A stretch of 64,000 bases of DNA from contig CAZELM010000005.1 of the NCBI GenBank assembly GCA_964512995.1, positions 79,493 through 143,492 of the forward strand, read 5' to 3'. Within the stretch, counting starts at the first letter, position 1. Each line of letters opens with the position of its first letter. The notes beneath the pieces are model-generated. The model was not told the DNA's origin. It ran no database searches and saw nothing but the letters and a program-made list of their open reading frames with translations. Origin of the DNA: CAZELM01 sp964512995 (lineage in GTDB: Bacteria; CSSED10-310). A program made the translations under genes and the position numbers. This document shows positions 18,658-28,103 of this stretch, piece by piece.

Positions 18658-19356
18658 ATGTCTGACACCGGAGCGTTGATTCTGATTGTTGAAGATGAAA
18701 TCCAGATGAGCCGCTTCCTGAAAACCGCTCTGTCTGCTCAGGATTATCGTGTCATCGATGCACGAACCGCCAAAGAAGCACTTGTTCTGATAACCACCCA
18801 CAACCCGGAACTGATCCTTCTGGATCTGGGACTTCCCGATGGAGATGGCATCGATATCACCCGCCAGATCAGAGAATGGAATACGGTCCCCATCATCGTC
18901 ATTTCAGCCCGGGGACGGGAGAGTGATAAAGTGGCTGCTTTGGATGCTGGAGCGGACGATTATCTGACAAAACCATTTGGAGTGAATGAACTGCTGGCTC
19001 GCATGCGGGTCGCCTTGCGTCATGCTGCAATGCTCGGGACAGAAAAAGCATCGGGACTCATCGAAGCCGGACCCTTGAGAATCGATACGGTGCGCCGGGA
19101 CGTCACGGTTGGCGAACGATCCATCCATCTGACTCCCATCGAATACCGGCTCCTTGTTCTATTGGCCAGAAATGCCGGGAAAGTCCTCACACACCGTCAG
19201 ATCCTCAAAGAAGTCTGGGGGCCGTCTTACGCGAACGAAACGCATTACCTTCGGGTTTTCATGACGCAGCTCCGTCATAAGATTGAATCCGATTCCACAC
19301 GGCCTCGCTTATTGATCACCGAACCGGGTGTTGGGTACCGGATGAAAGACTGTTGA
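18658..19356 (+). CDS. kdpE: Response regulator of the Kdp system
   Basis: The 232-residue OmpR/PhoB-type regulator has a receiver domain with phosphoacceptor D56 (LLDLGLPDGDG), acidic residues in IVEDE, the switch lysine in LTKPFGVNE, and a C-terminal winged helix (LTPIEYRLL to GVGYRM). The ATG at 18658 has a GGAG site nine bases upstream and lies two bases after kdpD. When phosphorylated by KdpD it should activate the operon in which it lies. No clear terminator is seen in the 98 bases before the convergent trxC. Confidence 0.97.
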   Translation: MSDTGALILIVEDEIQMSRFLKTALSAQDYRVIDARTAKEALVLITTHNPELILLDLGLPDGDGIDITRQIREWNTVPIIVISARGRESDKVAALDAGADDYLTKPFGVNELLARMRVALRHAAMLGTEKASGLIEAGPLRIDTVRRDVTVGERSIHLTPIEYRLLVLLARNAGKVLTHRQILKEVWGPSYANETHYLRVFMTQLRHKIESDSTRPRLLITEPGVGYRMKDC

Positions 19357-19454
19357 AGGTCAGACATCTCTTGTGGATCGATGGGCATAAATCTGTTGAT
19401 CAGAGCGACACTCCAGAAATAAACTTAATAATTCCGGTAGAGCGGATACCACTT

Positions 19455-19889
19455 TTAAATAAACTCCTTTAACCAGGCTGCGAGCGACGCCCGATCCATC
19501 GCACCGGATGTGCGGCTCACTTCCCGGCCGTTTTTGAACACGATCAAGGTTGGAATGCTCCGAATCTGATAGGTTGCAGCCACATCCGGATGCTCATCCG
19601 TCTCGAGTTTGGCAAACCGGATTGAGGGTTCGATTTCGCGAGCGGTTGCTTCGAATGCCGGAGCCATCATTTTGCAGGGACCACACCAGGATGCCCAGAA
19701 ATCCACCACGACCGGGATATCGGTCTGGCTGATGAATTGCATGAATTGAGCGGCTGTCAGTTGAACGGGATGGCCGGTAAACAACTTGGATTTGCATTTG
19801 CCGCATGAAGGATTGTCGTTCCGCCTTGCACACGGCAGCCGGTTGACGGCAAAGCAGTTGGGACAAACGATTCGACACGATTCAACCAT
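19455..19889 (-). CDS. trxC: Thioredoxin 2 with N-terminal zinc ribbon
   Basis: The 144-residue protein has two CxxC pairs at the N-terminus (CPNC and CGKC) forming a zinc ribbon, then a thioredoxin fold with the active site WASWCGPCKM and the cis-proline loop IRSIPTLIVF. It reduces protein disulfides in the cytoplasm and is linked to oxidative stress in relatives. The ATG at 19889 follows AGGAGG by five bases, so I prefer it to a start two codons upstream. It is a single gene, convergent with kdpE. Confidence 0.95.
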   Translation of the reverse strand: MVESCRIVCPNCFAVNRLPCARRNDNPSCGKCKSKLFTGHPVQLTAAQFMQFISQTDIPVVVDFWASWCGPCKMMAPAFEATAREIEPSIRFAKLETDEHPDVAATYQIRSIPTLIVFKNGREVSRTSGAMDRASLAAWLKEFI

Positions 19890-20039
19890 AAACACCTCCT
19901 GAATATCGCTGCTTTATTTGAGCTTCTTGTTTGAAAATGGTTACACGGGCGATCAGCATCCATATACCAGACTGACCCTCGACATCGTTTTTTTGTCCAG
20001 ATGCAATTCATATTCCGGCTGCCAAAACTTAACGAATCG

Positions 20040-20067
20040 TTGCCATACACCAGATTCCGTGTACAAT
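20040..20067 (+). promoter_or_regulatory. Predicted sigma-70 promoter of collagen-like gene 1
   Basis: TTGCCA and TACAAT are separated by 16 bases. The -10 ends 65 bases ahead of the ATG at 20133. Prediction by eye only. Confidence 0.45.
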
Positions 20068-20132
20068 CAGATTGTTGAGTGTTTTCGCGAAACAGTTCCT
20101 TTTTTTCATACGTAACGAACAAGGGAGGAAGT

Positions 20133-22517
20133 ATGCAGATAAAGTTATCTTATATCGTTGCCGCTGTTTTGATGACGCTGGGCACGGTCCATGCGGCGGT
20201 TCCCCATCTGATTAACTATCAGGGGCACCTGTTGGACGAGGACGGAAATCCGGTCACTGGAGACATTGATTTTACATTCAAGCTGTACGATCAGGCGACC
20301 GGATTGGGCGAACTCTGGTCCGAGTCTCAAAATATTCCGGTGACCGACGGCATTTTCAATGTTGAACTCGGAGCGATCAATCCAATCGATCTGGTTTTCG
20401 ACAGTCCACTCTGGCTGGAAATAACGGTCGGCATGGAGACTCTTCAGCCTCGGCAGCCGCTGGTCAGTGTCGGACAGGCTCGACATGCGGAAGATGTAAC
20501 CGGCGAAACGATCAACCCCGCAAGCGTGAACATCCTGAACTACGGGGAAGTGATCAGCAGTTCCGGAGAATGGCGCGGATTGCCATCCGACCTGATCGGA
20601 CCTACGGGTCCTCAGGGACCGGTAGGACCTCCGGGTTCACAAGGAATGACCGGACCCGAAGGACCGCAAGGGCAACGGGGGATCACGGGACCGGATGGCG
20701 CGATCGGTCCCCAAGGTGCGACCGGACCAGCCGGACCCCAAGGGCCACAGGGTATCCAGGGTATGACCGGACCGCAAGGTCCCCGGGGGATCACGGGACC
20801 GGATGGTGCGATCGGTCCCCAAGGTACGACTGGACCGGCCGGACCCCAAGGGCCACAAGGTCCCCAGGGGATCACGGGACCGGATGGCGCGATCGGTCCC
20901 CAAGGTGTGACCGGACCGGCCGGACCCCAAGGGCCACAAGGTCCCCAGGGGATCACGGGACCGGATGGCGCGATCGGTCCCCAAGGTGCGACAGGACCGG
21001 CAGGACCGGCTGGACCACAAGGAATCCAGGGAATGACCGGACCCCAGGGGCCACAGGGACCGGTTGGTCCGGCAGGCCCCGTGGCCGGTACTGACACGCA
21101 AGTGATTTACAACAATAACGGCTCACCGGCCGGTGCGGATGTCTATTACACTCCGGCCAATGGGAATCTGGGTGTTGGAGTGACTGCGCCTGCCCATCAG
21201 CTTCAGATCGATCAGGGTACTCAAACGCGTTCGATGTATGTCGGGTCAGCCGATTTTTCCGACCGGAACGGCTCCAATGACAATATCTGGATCCGGCATC
21301 CGGTACATGACGCTGGCGGATACTGGGGATTGTATATCGAGATGGAAGATCTCGCCGCTCACACGGGATCATTCATCCCAATCCGTTACTGGGACGGTGA
21401 AGGCAATGGCTGGAACACATCCGTGCGGGATCTTTTCCTGGTGACCAAGGATGGTGGTGGATTTTTCAACAGTGCGGTGGGAATCGGAACGCAGAATCCG
21501 GAGACGGCACTCCATGTGGCTTCCACGGATGCGATCGTCATCCCCGTTGGAACCAGCGAGGAACAACCTGCCACGCCAGCAACCGGATCCATCCGGTTCA
21601 ATTCGACGTTGAGCCGATTCGAGGGGTACAACGGTACGGCTTGGGTTCGCCTGGATAATGCTCCGGAACCATCTGGAAGCGGTGGCACGGAGATGACATT
21701 CAACAATTATCGGATGCACGTGTTCACCACTGTCGGCAACTCCACATTTACCGTCAATTATGGCAACCTCGATGTCGATATTCTCGTCGTGGCCGGTGGA
21801 GGCGGGGGTGCCGGTGGATACCAGGGTGGCGGCGGGGGTGCCGGTGGTGTTGTCTATCAGACCGGAATCCCGGTACCGATCGGAACCTATACCGTCACCG
21901 TCGGTGCGGGTGGAAGCGGCGCAACCGCAGGGACCGCTTCTGCGGGTGGAACGCTTCCGAACAACGGCAATAATTCGTCCGTCAATATCCCCGGTGTCAC
22001 AACCGCGATCGGCGGCGGCAGGGGCGCTACACAATTCTCACCGGGAAGCACGTGTCCCGCCGGATCCGGTGGATCGGGGGGGGGGGGTTCTCATTCCGGT
22101 GGTCTGCCTGGTGGAAGTGCTACTTCCGGACAAGGCAGCGTTGGTGGCGCTGGGTATGATCCAGCGCCTCATGCTGGCGGCGGTGGAGGCGGAAAAGGCG
22201 GCGCAGGCGCGGCAGGAACCGGAAGTTATGGCGGAAACGGCGGACCGGGAGCGGATTACAGCAGCTACTTCGGTACTGGCGTCGGAGAAAACGGGTGGTT
22301 TGGCGGTGGCGGAGGCGGCTCCTACCGCGGCCCGAATACATCCACCGGTGGCAATGGCGGCGGCGGTGACAGCGGCGGCGTGACAGGAGCCCCCGGATTG
22401 GCCAATACCGGAGGCGGCGGCGGAGCCGGACGGGGTGCTGATTACGGTGGATCCAATTATGGTGCCGGAGGCAATGGTGGATCCGGAATCGTCATTATCC
22501 GGTATCCGATACAGTAA
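20133..22517 (+). CDS. Collagen-like surface protein 1 with glycine-rich C-terminal domain
   Basis: This is a 794-residue secreted protein. A signal peptide (LSYIVAAVLMTLGTVHA) is followed by an N-terminal beta module of about 140 residues (PHLINYQGHLLDEDGNPVTG to SSSGEWRGLPSDLIG) shared with the three genes at 59016, 61421 and 63217. A Gly-X-Y collagen-like stretch of about 165 residues comes next, partly in 27-residue repeats (GPDGAIGPQG-type). A tail-fibre-like phrase (QVIYNNNGSPAGADVYY, NGNLGVGV) leads to a glycine-rich C-terminal domain ending GGSGIVIIRYPIQ. The collagen part should trimerise the fibre. GGGAGG lies just before the ATG at 20133. A hairpin at 22534-22564 follows the gene. 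Confidence 0.82.
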   Translation: MQIKLSYIVAAVLMTLGTVHAAVPHLINYQGHLLDEDGNPVTGDIDFTFKLYDQATGLGELWSESQNIPVTDGIFNVELGAINPIDLVFDSPLWLEITVGMETLQPRQPLVSVGQARHAEDVTGETINPASVNILNYGEVISSSGEWRGLPSDLIGPTGPQGPVGPPGSQGMTGPEGPQGQRGITGPDGAIGPQGATGPAGPQGPQGIQGMTGPQGPRGITGPDGAIGPQGTTGPAGPQGPQGPQGITGPDGAIGPQGVTGPAGPQGPQGPQGITGPDGAIGPQGATGPAGPAGPQGIQGMTGPQGPQGPVGPAGPVAGTDTQVIYNNNGSPAGADVYYTPANGNLGVGVTAPAHQLQIDQGTQTRSMYVGSADFSDRNGSNDNIWIRHPVHDAGGYWGLYIEMEDLAAHTGSFIPIRYWDGEGNGWNTSVRDLFLVTKDGGGFFNSAVGIGTQNPETALHVASTDAIVIPVGTSEEQPATPATGSIRFNSTLSRFEGYNGTAWVRLDNAPEPSGSGGTEMTFNNYRMHVFTTVGNSTFTVNYGNLDVDILVVAGGGGGAGGYQGGGGGAGGVVYQTGIPVPIGTYTVTVGAGGSGATAGTASAGGTLPNNGNNSSVNIPGVTTAIGGGRGATQFSPGSTCPAGSGGSGGGGSHSGGLPGGSATSGQGSVGGAGYDPAPHAGGGGGGKGGAGAAGTGSYGGNGGPGADYSSYFGTGVGENGWFGGGGGGSYRGPNTSTGGNGGGGDSGGVTGAPGLANTGGGGGAGRGADYGGSNYGAGGNGGSGIVIIRYPIQ

Positions 22518-22533
22518 AGAAGAAGAGAGTCAG

Positions 22534-22564
22534 GGCCACTGGCGAAAAAAAACAGCCAGTGGCC
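22534..22564 (+). terminator. Hairpin after collagen-like gene 1
   Basis: GGCCACTGGC and its exact complement GCCAGTGGCC form a 10-bp stem around an A-rich loop 17 bases after the stop. No T-run follows, so it may be a weak terminator or an mRNA 3' stabiliser. Confidence 0.5.
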
Positions 22565-22639
22565 AGGAAAGAGCTGAAGGGGAGGCGAGAGGTGATCAGA
22601 ACTGCTCGGAGCATAGCAATGAATTGAGAAGTTACGACC

Positions 22640-22813
22640 AAGTTGAATTCTAATTCTCGCAACGTCTGATTCAATATATTTGCCTTCTTTCACCGGGATT
22701 GTAATCCGACTTATTTTTCCAGCTTTTATTTGGCTGAGTGATTCTTGCAGCTCAGCTTCCAAATCCCGTTTAGCATCTCGTGCCATAATATTTTCTTCAG
22801 ATAATTTCTGCAT
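22640..22813 (-). pseudogene. Truncated antitoxin-like HTH protein remnant
   Basis: From the ATG at 22813 (GGTGG six bases upstream) the frame reads a short helical N-terminus, then AGKISRITIPVKEGKYIESD and VARIRIQLG. This is how the linker and first helix of HigA/Xre-type antitoxins begin. The expected helix-turn-helix (LSQxxFAxLLGVS and so on) is missing. After about residue 60 the frame runs on to 22457 across the hairpin and antisense to the end of the collagen-like gene, giving a non-homologous tail. I infer a 3'-truncated antitoxin. No toxin partner is recognisable upstream. Confidence 0.45.
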
Positions 22814-22979
22814 TTTCAACCACCTCTCGCAACGCTTTTAGCGTATTAGATGATGGTCATTCATCTAATAAATTCCCCAAAATGTGTAGTGCCCAAACTC
22901 ACTTCTGCATCGTTTCAACCAATTGATATCAAACAACATTTTTTATAGAACCATGAACTTGGGTTAAAATCCGCCATAA

Positions 22980-23213
22980 AATTCAGATAAATATCTTGAT
23001 ATTGTTTTCTGTGGGACGGAATGCGGAAATAAAACACTTGACGAACTTTTAAAAGAAGTAATCACATTGACCTCCGAGGAGTATGAAAAACTCCATCAAG
23101 AAGCCTGTGCATATCCAGACATTGGCGTTTTCCCTGATAGTGATTTTATCAGTGAAATCATTTTTAATGACCTGTCTCCTTCGAGTTTCCAATGTGATAA
23201 CTCATCGGATTGA
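22980..23213 (+). CDS. Unrecognised short acidic open frame
   Basis: A frame between stops encodes an acidic stretch (TLDELLKEVITLTSEEYEKL, then PDIGVFPDSDFISEIIF) ending at a TGA at 23211. It has no ATG in a good position and no ribosome site, and its end overlaps the restriction-modification gene by 12 bases. The composition looks protein-like rather than random, so it may be the 3' remnant of a lost gene. Function unknown. Confidence 0.25.
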   Translation, partial: NSDKYLDIVFCGTECGNKTLDELLKEVITLTSEEYEKLHQEACAYPDIGVFPDSDFISEIIFNDLSPSSFQCDNSSD

Positions 23214-26200
23214 AAACAATATCGTATCCTCTTCTATCCCTGGATAAAGTTCGTCTATCTCAGCTTGTATTCCGATTGTTTTAGACAACGCGGTCACAAT
23301 CCGGCAATATTGTTTGATCTCCTGGAGTGAAAGCATTTTCCCTTTTCGATCTTTCAGCCATTTATTACAAACCTGATATCCACCGATATGATACTCCCAA
23401 ACCATTTTTGGAATTCCGTCAAAATACTGATCCTGATTGATAAAGACGCATTCGCGGTCCTCATCGTATTTCACTTTTTCGACCTTCTCATCTCCATTTC
23501 CCTGCATTCTGGCGATCGGTGGGTCCATTTCTTGTGATTCAAGCAAATGCAGAGCACCTAATCTTTTTCCATATTCTGACATCTGAATGAATAAATCATA
23601 GTTCTTGGTAAATGGCACTCTGGGGAAATCAATCTTTAAAAACTCTGCGTAGTGATCACGGTAAATGGTGGAGTAAAAAACCGCATAAATATAAAAGAAT
23701 ATTTCTTCTGGCGTTGGTTCTTGATTATATGTCAATGAGAGCGAATCCAAGAAGTTTAATTTGATATTGGCCGTCTTCTCCTGGATGTTCTTTTTTGTAT
23801 GATTAAAAAGATTAGAATCTTCGTAAATATAGAGAGGAACAACATAGCATGTCGTTTTAGGAGATATTCCACAATGTTCCACTATTTTATCTGTGATCAG
23901 AAAATGAGCATATGGAATAGAGAGTTCTTCTCTTTTGTGGATAATTAATCCTAAATTCTTCATCATTATATGTTTCATTACTTCAGGTCTTGGCCTGCAG
24001 TGAAATCCGCATGACTTACCGGTATAGTATGTGTATCGAATGTCAAACGGCTTTAAAAGAATTGGCACAATCCGTTTTTTTTCCGGTCCGGTATCCTGTA
24101 AATCTTTTTGAGCGAGATCTACTTTCCAATCACGGGTATCATCCCCGAGGTGATACGCCATTCGTGCGATCTCCGGGTCCATTTTTGAAAACGCAACCAC
24201 GGTGGTCCATACATCATCCGGAGTATATTTTATCGTTAACTCATCCCTTGCAGTCACGATCCCAACACTGTTGACCGGGAAAATATCTGTTATTTTGGGA
24301 TATGTCTCATATGAATCAAGCAGATCTTCATTTCTTGGAACAAACAGATAAAATTCTGGTTTCGGTTCAATCTCATTCCATTCGGTTTTTTCCAACTCCT
24401 TCTCAGAAAGCCAATCGTATTTATCCTGCCTCAATCCCCATCGTTCCGAATAAAATACTTTACAAGTGGAGTTATCCCCCTTTTTTTTGATCAACAACGC
24501 AATAGCAACTCCCTGCCTGATGTCGAATACATTTTCATCTTTTGCTCCATCTGGACACTTTTCTTTTTTCAGGCTGTTTCCATGCAGATTGAGGATATAA
24601 ATCTCATTGAAACTCTGCATCAGTGACTGCCGCATACCCCGGAATGTTGGATTATCAAGGTAACTATGATTTGTGATAAATCCAACAACTCCTTCTCCGG
24701 TCTGATCAATCTTCCACTGGGCAAACCGGATGAACTTCACATAGTCATCCTGTAACCATTTGGAATTTCTTTCATTTAACGGATTGCCGTTCAGATATTT
24801 GTATTCTTCGATCTGTTCCCCAATCCACGTTTTTTGATGTTTTATAATGGCTCGTGTCGCTCTTGATGTTTCAGGAATCAATTTGAATCGGCCTTCACTC
24901 TCCTGCATTCTATAGCCGGTGATATAGTGCACTCCTTCACCGATCTCGCACAGTTTTTCGCTGGCATTGGCTGAATGTCCGGAATAGGGCGGATTCCCGA
25001 GTATGACCAAGATCGTTTTTTTTCTCTTTACAACTCCAGCAAGCTTGGATTCCTCAGATAGAGAAGACATTCCTGGAAGATTGCTCTTCTCTAATTCTAT
25101 CATTTCAAGAGCATTCGTAAGATACAGCTTGAATCTGTCACCTTCCTTCAGGTGATATCCAATTTCCTCCAAGAGAAGCCCCATTTTCAAATGGCCAATT
25201 GCATACGGAGCCATCATGATTTCAAAAGCATACAGATTCTCCAGAAGGTGGTTGCTGATGAATTTTTTCTGCCCACCTTCTCCAAACTGTCGTGTATATT
25301 CGTTAATTGCCACTTTCGCTGTTTCAGCCAGGAATGTGAGTGTGCCGGATGCAGGATCTAAAACGGTGACACGATCACTTGCCAAACCTTCGGTCTGATT
25401 GAAATATTTTTTTAAGATCCCATGCAACGACTGAACGATATATGATACGACTGGCTCTGGAGTGTAGTATACTCCTCTCTTTTCACGCGTCTTTGGATCA
25501 TATTCCGAAAGAAATGTTTCATAAAAATGAATAATGGGATCATTCCCTCTGCCATCATGAAAGTAATGATGAAGCATCTGTTTTACATCTGTTTCTGCTA
25601 ACACTTCTGATATGTCATCAATAATCCACTCCATTGATTTCGGGATATCCCCAAATGAAATGAACCGGAAAATATCACGCAGAATCCCTATTGTTTTTGG
25701 TATATTGTCAAAAGCATCTTTTCGTTTGAATCCATTTTCTGATCGGGTTCTGGACACAAATAATCCATATGTGATCGTTTGAGAGTAAAGATCCGCAAAC
25801 TCTTCTTTGGATAGCCCATAAATCAGGTATTTTTTAAAAGCTTCATAAAAACCAAACAGATGGCCTTCGCAGCTTTCCTCTTCCCTGTTGAGTTCCACCT
25901 GAATAACTTCATCTTTCAAAAATCGAGTTCGTTTGGCCAGTTCAACAGCCAAGGTTCTGGCATCGTATACTTTGGGAAATGTAAAAGAGAAAAACTTGTC
26001 CAATAATGTTAAAAATTCACTTTCCTTTTCTGCTGGAGGAGTTGTTTTTACTTTGTTAAGAAAGAGTGGTCTGCCAATAAGGACTTTTTCTATGAGTTCA
26101 GCATGGCGATATAATCGGAACTCCAGAAAATTAGTGAGGATCATATTGGGAAATGTTTGTTTATAGCGTTTAAGTTGTTCTGTCTCCTCGATGAGATCCA

Positions 26201-26462
26201 GATTATCGACAAAGGGAGCTTTTGCTTCGATATATCCCACTATTGATTGCCGGCCATCCCAAACTCTGAAATCGGGATTACCCGCTTCTGTTTTCTTGGG
26301 TAAAGTGGTTATTTCAACATGCTTCCTTCCAATATCTTCCGCATACTCATTCAGTAATCGTTCGAGAGCTGTATAGTAACTTTCTTCTCTGGCATCTCCC
26401 CGGAGTGTGATGGTGTGCAATTCTTGAATATATTGTTTTAGCATCTCTGACATCCCTTCCAT
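23202..26462 (-). CDS. Single-chain ISP-type restriction-modification enzyme (nuclease plus N6-adenine methyltransferase)
   Basis: The 1086-residue protein carries restriction and modification in one chain. An N-terminal PD-(D/E)xK nuclease shows D64 (GNPDFR) and E79-x-K81 (YIEAK). A helical linker leads to an N6-adenine methyltransferase with the SAM motif VLDPASGTLTFL (about 367-378) and the catalytic NPPYSG (about 490). The C-terminal part contains PFDIRYTYYTG, typical of the type ISP C-terminal target-recognition region. No helicase motifs lie between nuclease and methylase, so it is closer to type IIG or short ISP enzymes than to helicase-bearing type ISP. No separate specificity gene is adjacent. 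GC is visibly lower than in neighbouring genes, a sign of transfer. Several in-frame ATG codons leave the start uncertain by six residues. Confidence 0.85.
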   Translation of the reverse strand: MEGMSEMLKQYIQELHTITLRGDAREESYYTALERLLNEYAEDIGRKHVEITTLPKKTEAGNPDFRVWDGRQSIVGYIEAKAPFVDNLDLIEETEQLKRYKQTFPNMILTNFLEFRLYRHAELIEKVLIGRPLFLNKVKTTPPAEKESEFLTLLDKFFSFTFPKVYDARTLAVELAKRTRFLKDEVIQVELNREEESCEGHLFGFYEAFKKYLIYGLSKEEFADLYSQTITYGLFVSRTRSENGFKRKDAFDNIPKTIGILRDIFRFISFGDIPKSMEWIIDDISEVLAETDVKQMLHHYFHDGRGNDPIIHFYETFLSEYDPKTREKRGVYYTPEPVVSYIVQSLHGILKKYFNQTEGLASDRVTVLDPASGTLTFLAETAKVAINEYTRQFGEGGQKKFISNHLLENLYAFEIMMAPYAIGHLKMGLLLEEIGYHLKEGDRFKLYLTNALEMIELEKSNLPGMSSLSEESKLAGVVKRKKTILVILGNPPYSGHSANASEKLCEIGEGVHYITGYRMQESEGRFKLIPETSRATRAIIKHQKTWIGEQIEEYKYLNGNPLNERNSKWLQDDYVKFIRFAQWKIDQTGEGVVGFITNHSYLDNPTFRGMRQSLMQSFNEIYILNLHGNSLKKEKCPDGAKDENVFDIRQGVAIALLIKKKGDNSTCKVFYSERWGLRQDKYDWLSEKELEKTEWNEIEPKPEFYLFVPRNEDLLDSYETYPKITDIFPVNSVGIVTARDELTIKYTPDDVWTTVVAFSKMDPEIARMAYHLGDDTRDWKVDLAQKDLQDTGPEKKRIVPILLKPFDIRYTYYTGKSCGFHCRPRPEVMKHIMMKNLGLIIHKREELSIPYAHFLITDKIVEHCGISPKTTCYVVPLYIYEDSNLFNHTKKNIQEKTANIKLNFLDSLSLTYNQEPTPEEIFFYIYAVFYSTIYRDHYAEFLKIDFPRVPFTKNYDLFIQMSEYGKRLGALHLLESQEMDPPIARMQGNGDEKVEKVKYDEDRECVFINQDQYFDGIPKMVWEYHIGGYQVCNKWLKDRKGKMLSLQEIKQYCRIVTALSKTIGIQAEIDELYPGIEEDTILFSIR

Positions 26463-26518
26463 TTCCTAATCTGTTTGCTTTTTTCCAAATCGCCCTCCCA
26501 GTGCTTTATATTTTTCTC

Positions 26519-27544
26519 CTACAGCATACAATGAAAAATGACCGCTGCAATATTCATTGAAATTATTTTCAGATGTTCCATGATTGACTGGATCCGGTTA
26601 CCCCGGCAGTCATGCGATTGAGCTTCCATCCGCTCATCAGAACCCACCACGAACATCTTCCGGAGTTTACGTGCCATGGCCTCATGACCTTTCTGAGTCA
26701 GATGGATGCCATCGGATGTTCCGTGTGCTGTCAGAAATAATACGCTCGAAAGAAACCGTTTGGGGATGAGCGTTATACCGTATTGTCTGGCGATCCGACG
26801 TTGCGCATACGCAAGCCGATACTCGAATGGCGGAAAAGGAATCTCCATCATGATCACACGATGGCCATGCGATGACAGATACTCCATCAACTGAAGAAAT
26901 CCTTCGCTATAGTCAAAATCTTTATTTTTCCCGCCTCTCCGCCAATCATTTCCGCCAAGCTCAATGAGCACAGTATGCTGATCGCCGGGAATACGGTGTG
27001 CCATGTGAAGACCGTCTTTGATTTTGGATCCCGGAATGGAGAGATCAACAACGTCGAGTGATGTCATCCTGCGGAGTAACGCTGGATATGGAGTCACGGT
27101 TTTCTCTCCAAGTCCTGCGGTCAGGGAGTCACCCAGGATATAGATGCGATCATGCGCCACGACAGTGCGGGGCATGAATGAATACGGAGCTTCGACAATC
27201 AGCAACACCGCTGTGGAACTCAATACGAACAGCAATGATATCCGATGCATCCATGCCGGTTTCCCGAAAGAATCGACGATGATACAGAAACCGGCCGAAA
27301 CAAGAAAAAATACGACTCCAGACACCGGTAACGGAGTTGTTGACACAATGACCATGACAACACCGGACAAAAAAAATACGCTTGAGATCGAGTGAATGAC
27401 GGCATTGCCTGAGAGCCGTGAGTATCTCAACAGAACAAAAACAAAGATCGATAAGACACCCGTATAAAACAATGCGCCAGAGGTAATAAAATACGCCATC
27501 CAGTTTGTAATCATAGATCCATCTATCGATTCCGGGACGCACAT
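26519..27544 (-). CDS. Membrane-anchored SGNH/GDSL hydrolase
   Basis: The N-terminal third of this 341-residue protein contains about four hydrophobic helices. An SGNH hydrolase domain follows: block I GDSLTAGLGE (nucleophile about S139), block III IELGGNDWRRGG, and block V SDGIHLTQKGHEAMA (about D277, H280). This resembles the arylesterase/TesA-type lysophospholipase group and should hydrolyse an ester or thioester outside the cytoplasmic membrane. The extra membrane part is unusual for TesA-like enzymes. No strong ribosome site decides between the first ATG and one ten codons later. It lies just downstream of a beta-barrel gene in the same direction and may be cotranscribed. Confidence 0.75.
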   Translation of the reverse strand: MCVPESIDGSMITNWMAYFITSGALFYTGVLSIFVFVLLRYSRLSGNAVIHSISSVFFLSGVVMVIVSTTPLPVSGVVFFLVSAGFCIIVDSFGKPAWMHRISLLFVLSSTAVLLIVEAPYSFMPRTVVAHDRIYILGDSLTAGLGEKTVTPYPALLRRMTSLDVVDLSIPGSKIKDGLHMAHRIPGDQHTVLIELGGNDWRRGGKNKDFDYSEGFLQLMEYLSSHGHRVIMMEIPFPPFEYRLAYAQRRIARQYGITLIPKRFLSSVLFLTAHGTSDGIHLTQKGHEAMARKLRKMFVVGSDERMEAQSHDCRGNRIQSIMEHLKIISMNIAAVIFHCML

Positions 27545-27565
27545 TCAGGTCAGCAATGCATCTCT

Positions 27566-28063
27566 TTATTCATATATTCGCAACGCAACCGAGTAAAGAT
27601 AGTCATCTTCTTCCGCACTCCGGTACGCACCCAGATCGATCCCGACAAACCATACGTGCAGGTTGGTTCTGATTCCGTAATATGCTTCGTGATTGTTAAA
27701 TTCGGAGTCATATCGAACCAATGCGGATGCCGCCAATGATATCCGGGCATAGGAATCCGGATTGTCCCTGCCCTGAATCCAGATCATGCCGGCCTGTACA
27801 CTGCTCGCTCTCAACCCCAGATCGACACTGCTCATGAATCCTTTATCATAGGAGTATGTAAACTCATCATGGTGGCACAAGATATACGTCGGAGACAGAT
27901 AGAATCGGTGCGGGTACCCGATTCCAATGCCTGGATAGAATCCATTTTCCCATCCAGCGTGAGTCCGAATAGTCATCAAGAAGAGAAAGACAATGAAAAT
28001 GCTCTGCGTTTTACTCAGATTCCACGACGGTTTGCATCTCATCACCTGATATGGCATTCCCAT
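27566..28063 (-). CDS. Putative small outer-membrane beta-barrel protein
   Basis: The 165-residue protein has a signal-peptide-like start (IFIVFLFLMTIRTHAG). It then shows alternating aromatic strands such as FYPGIGIGYPHRFYLSPTY and SLAASALVRYDSEF, and ends in an aromatic-rich strand (YLYSVALRIYE). This fits a small outer-membrane barrel, but I recognise no family. GGAGGAGG lies right at the first ATG. It is 21 bases upstream of the SGNH hydrolase gene and on the same strand. Confidence 0.5.
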   Translation of the reverse strand: MGMPYQVMRCKPSWNLSKTQSIFIVFLFLMTIRTHAGWENGFYPGIGIGYPHRFYLSPTYILCHHDEFTYSYDKGFMSSVDLGLRASSVQAGMIWIQGRDNPDSYARISLAASALVRYDSEFNNHEAYYGIRTNLHVWFVGIDLGAYRSAEEDDYLYSVALRIYE

Positions 28064-28103
28064 GCCTCCTCCAGCGAAATAATCGTATTTATTTCATTAC
28101 TCT

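Noticed and set aside
20612..21101. Antisense open frames rich in Gly/Pro/Trp opposite the collagen-like genes
   Set aside because: These are mirror images of Gly-X-Y coding DNA. They have no ribosome sites and the sense strand has clear homology.
22457..22640. C-terminal extension of the antitoxin-like frame
   Set aside because: It is antisense to the hairpin and the end of collagen-like gene 1 and has low-complexity, non-homologous sequence. Only the N-terminal part is protein-like.
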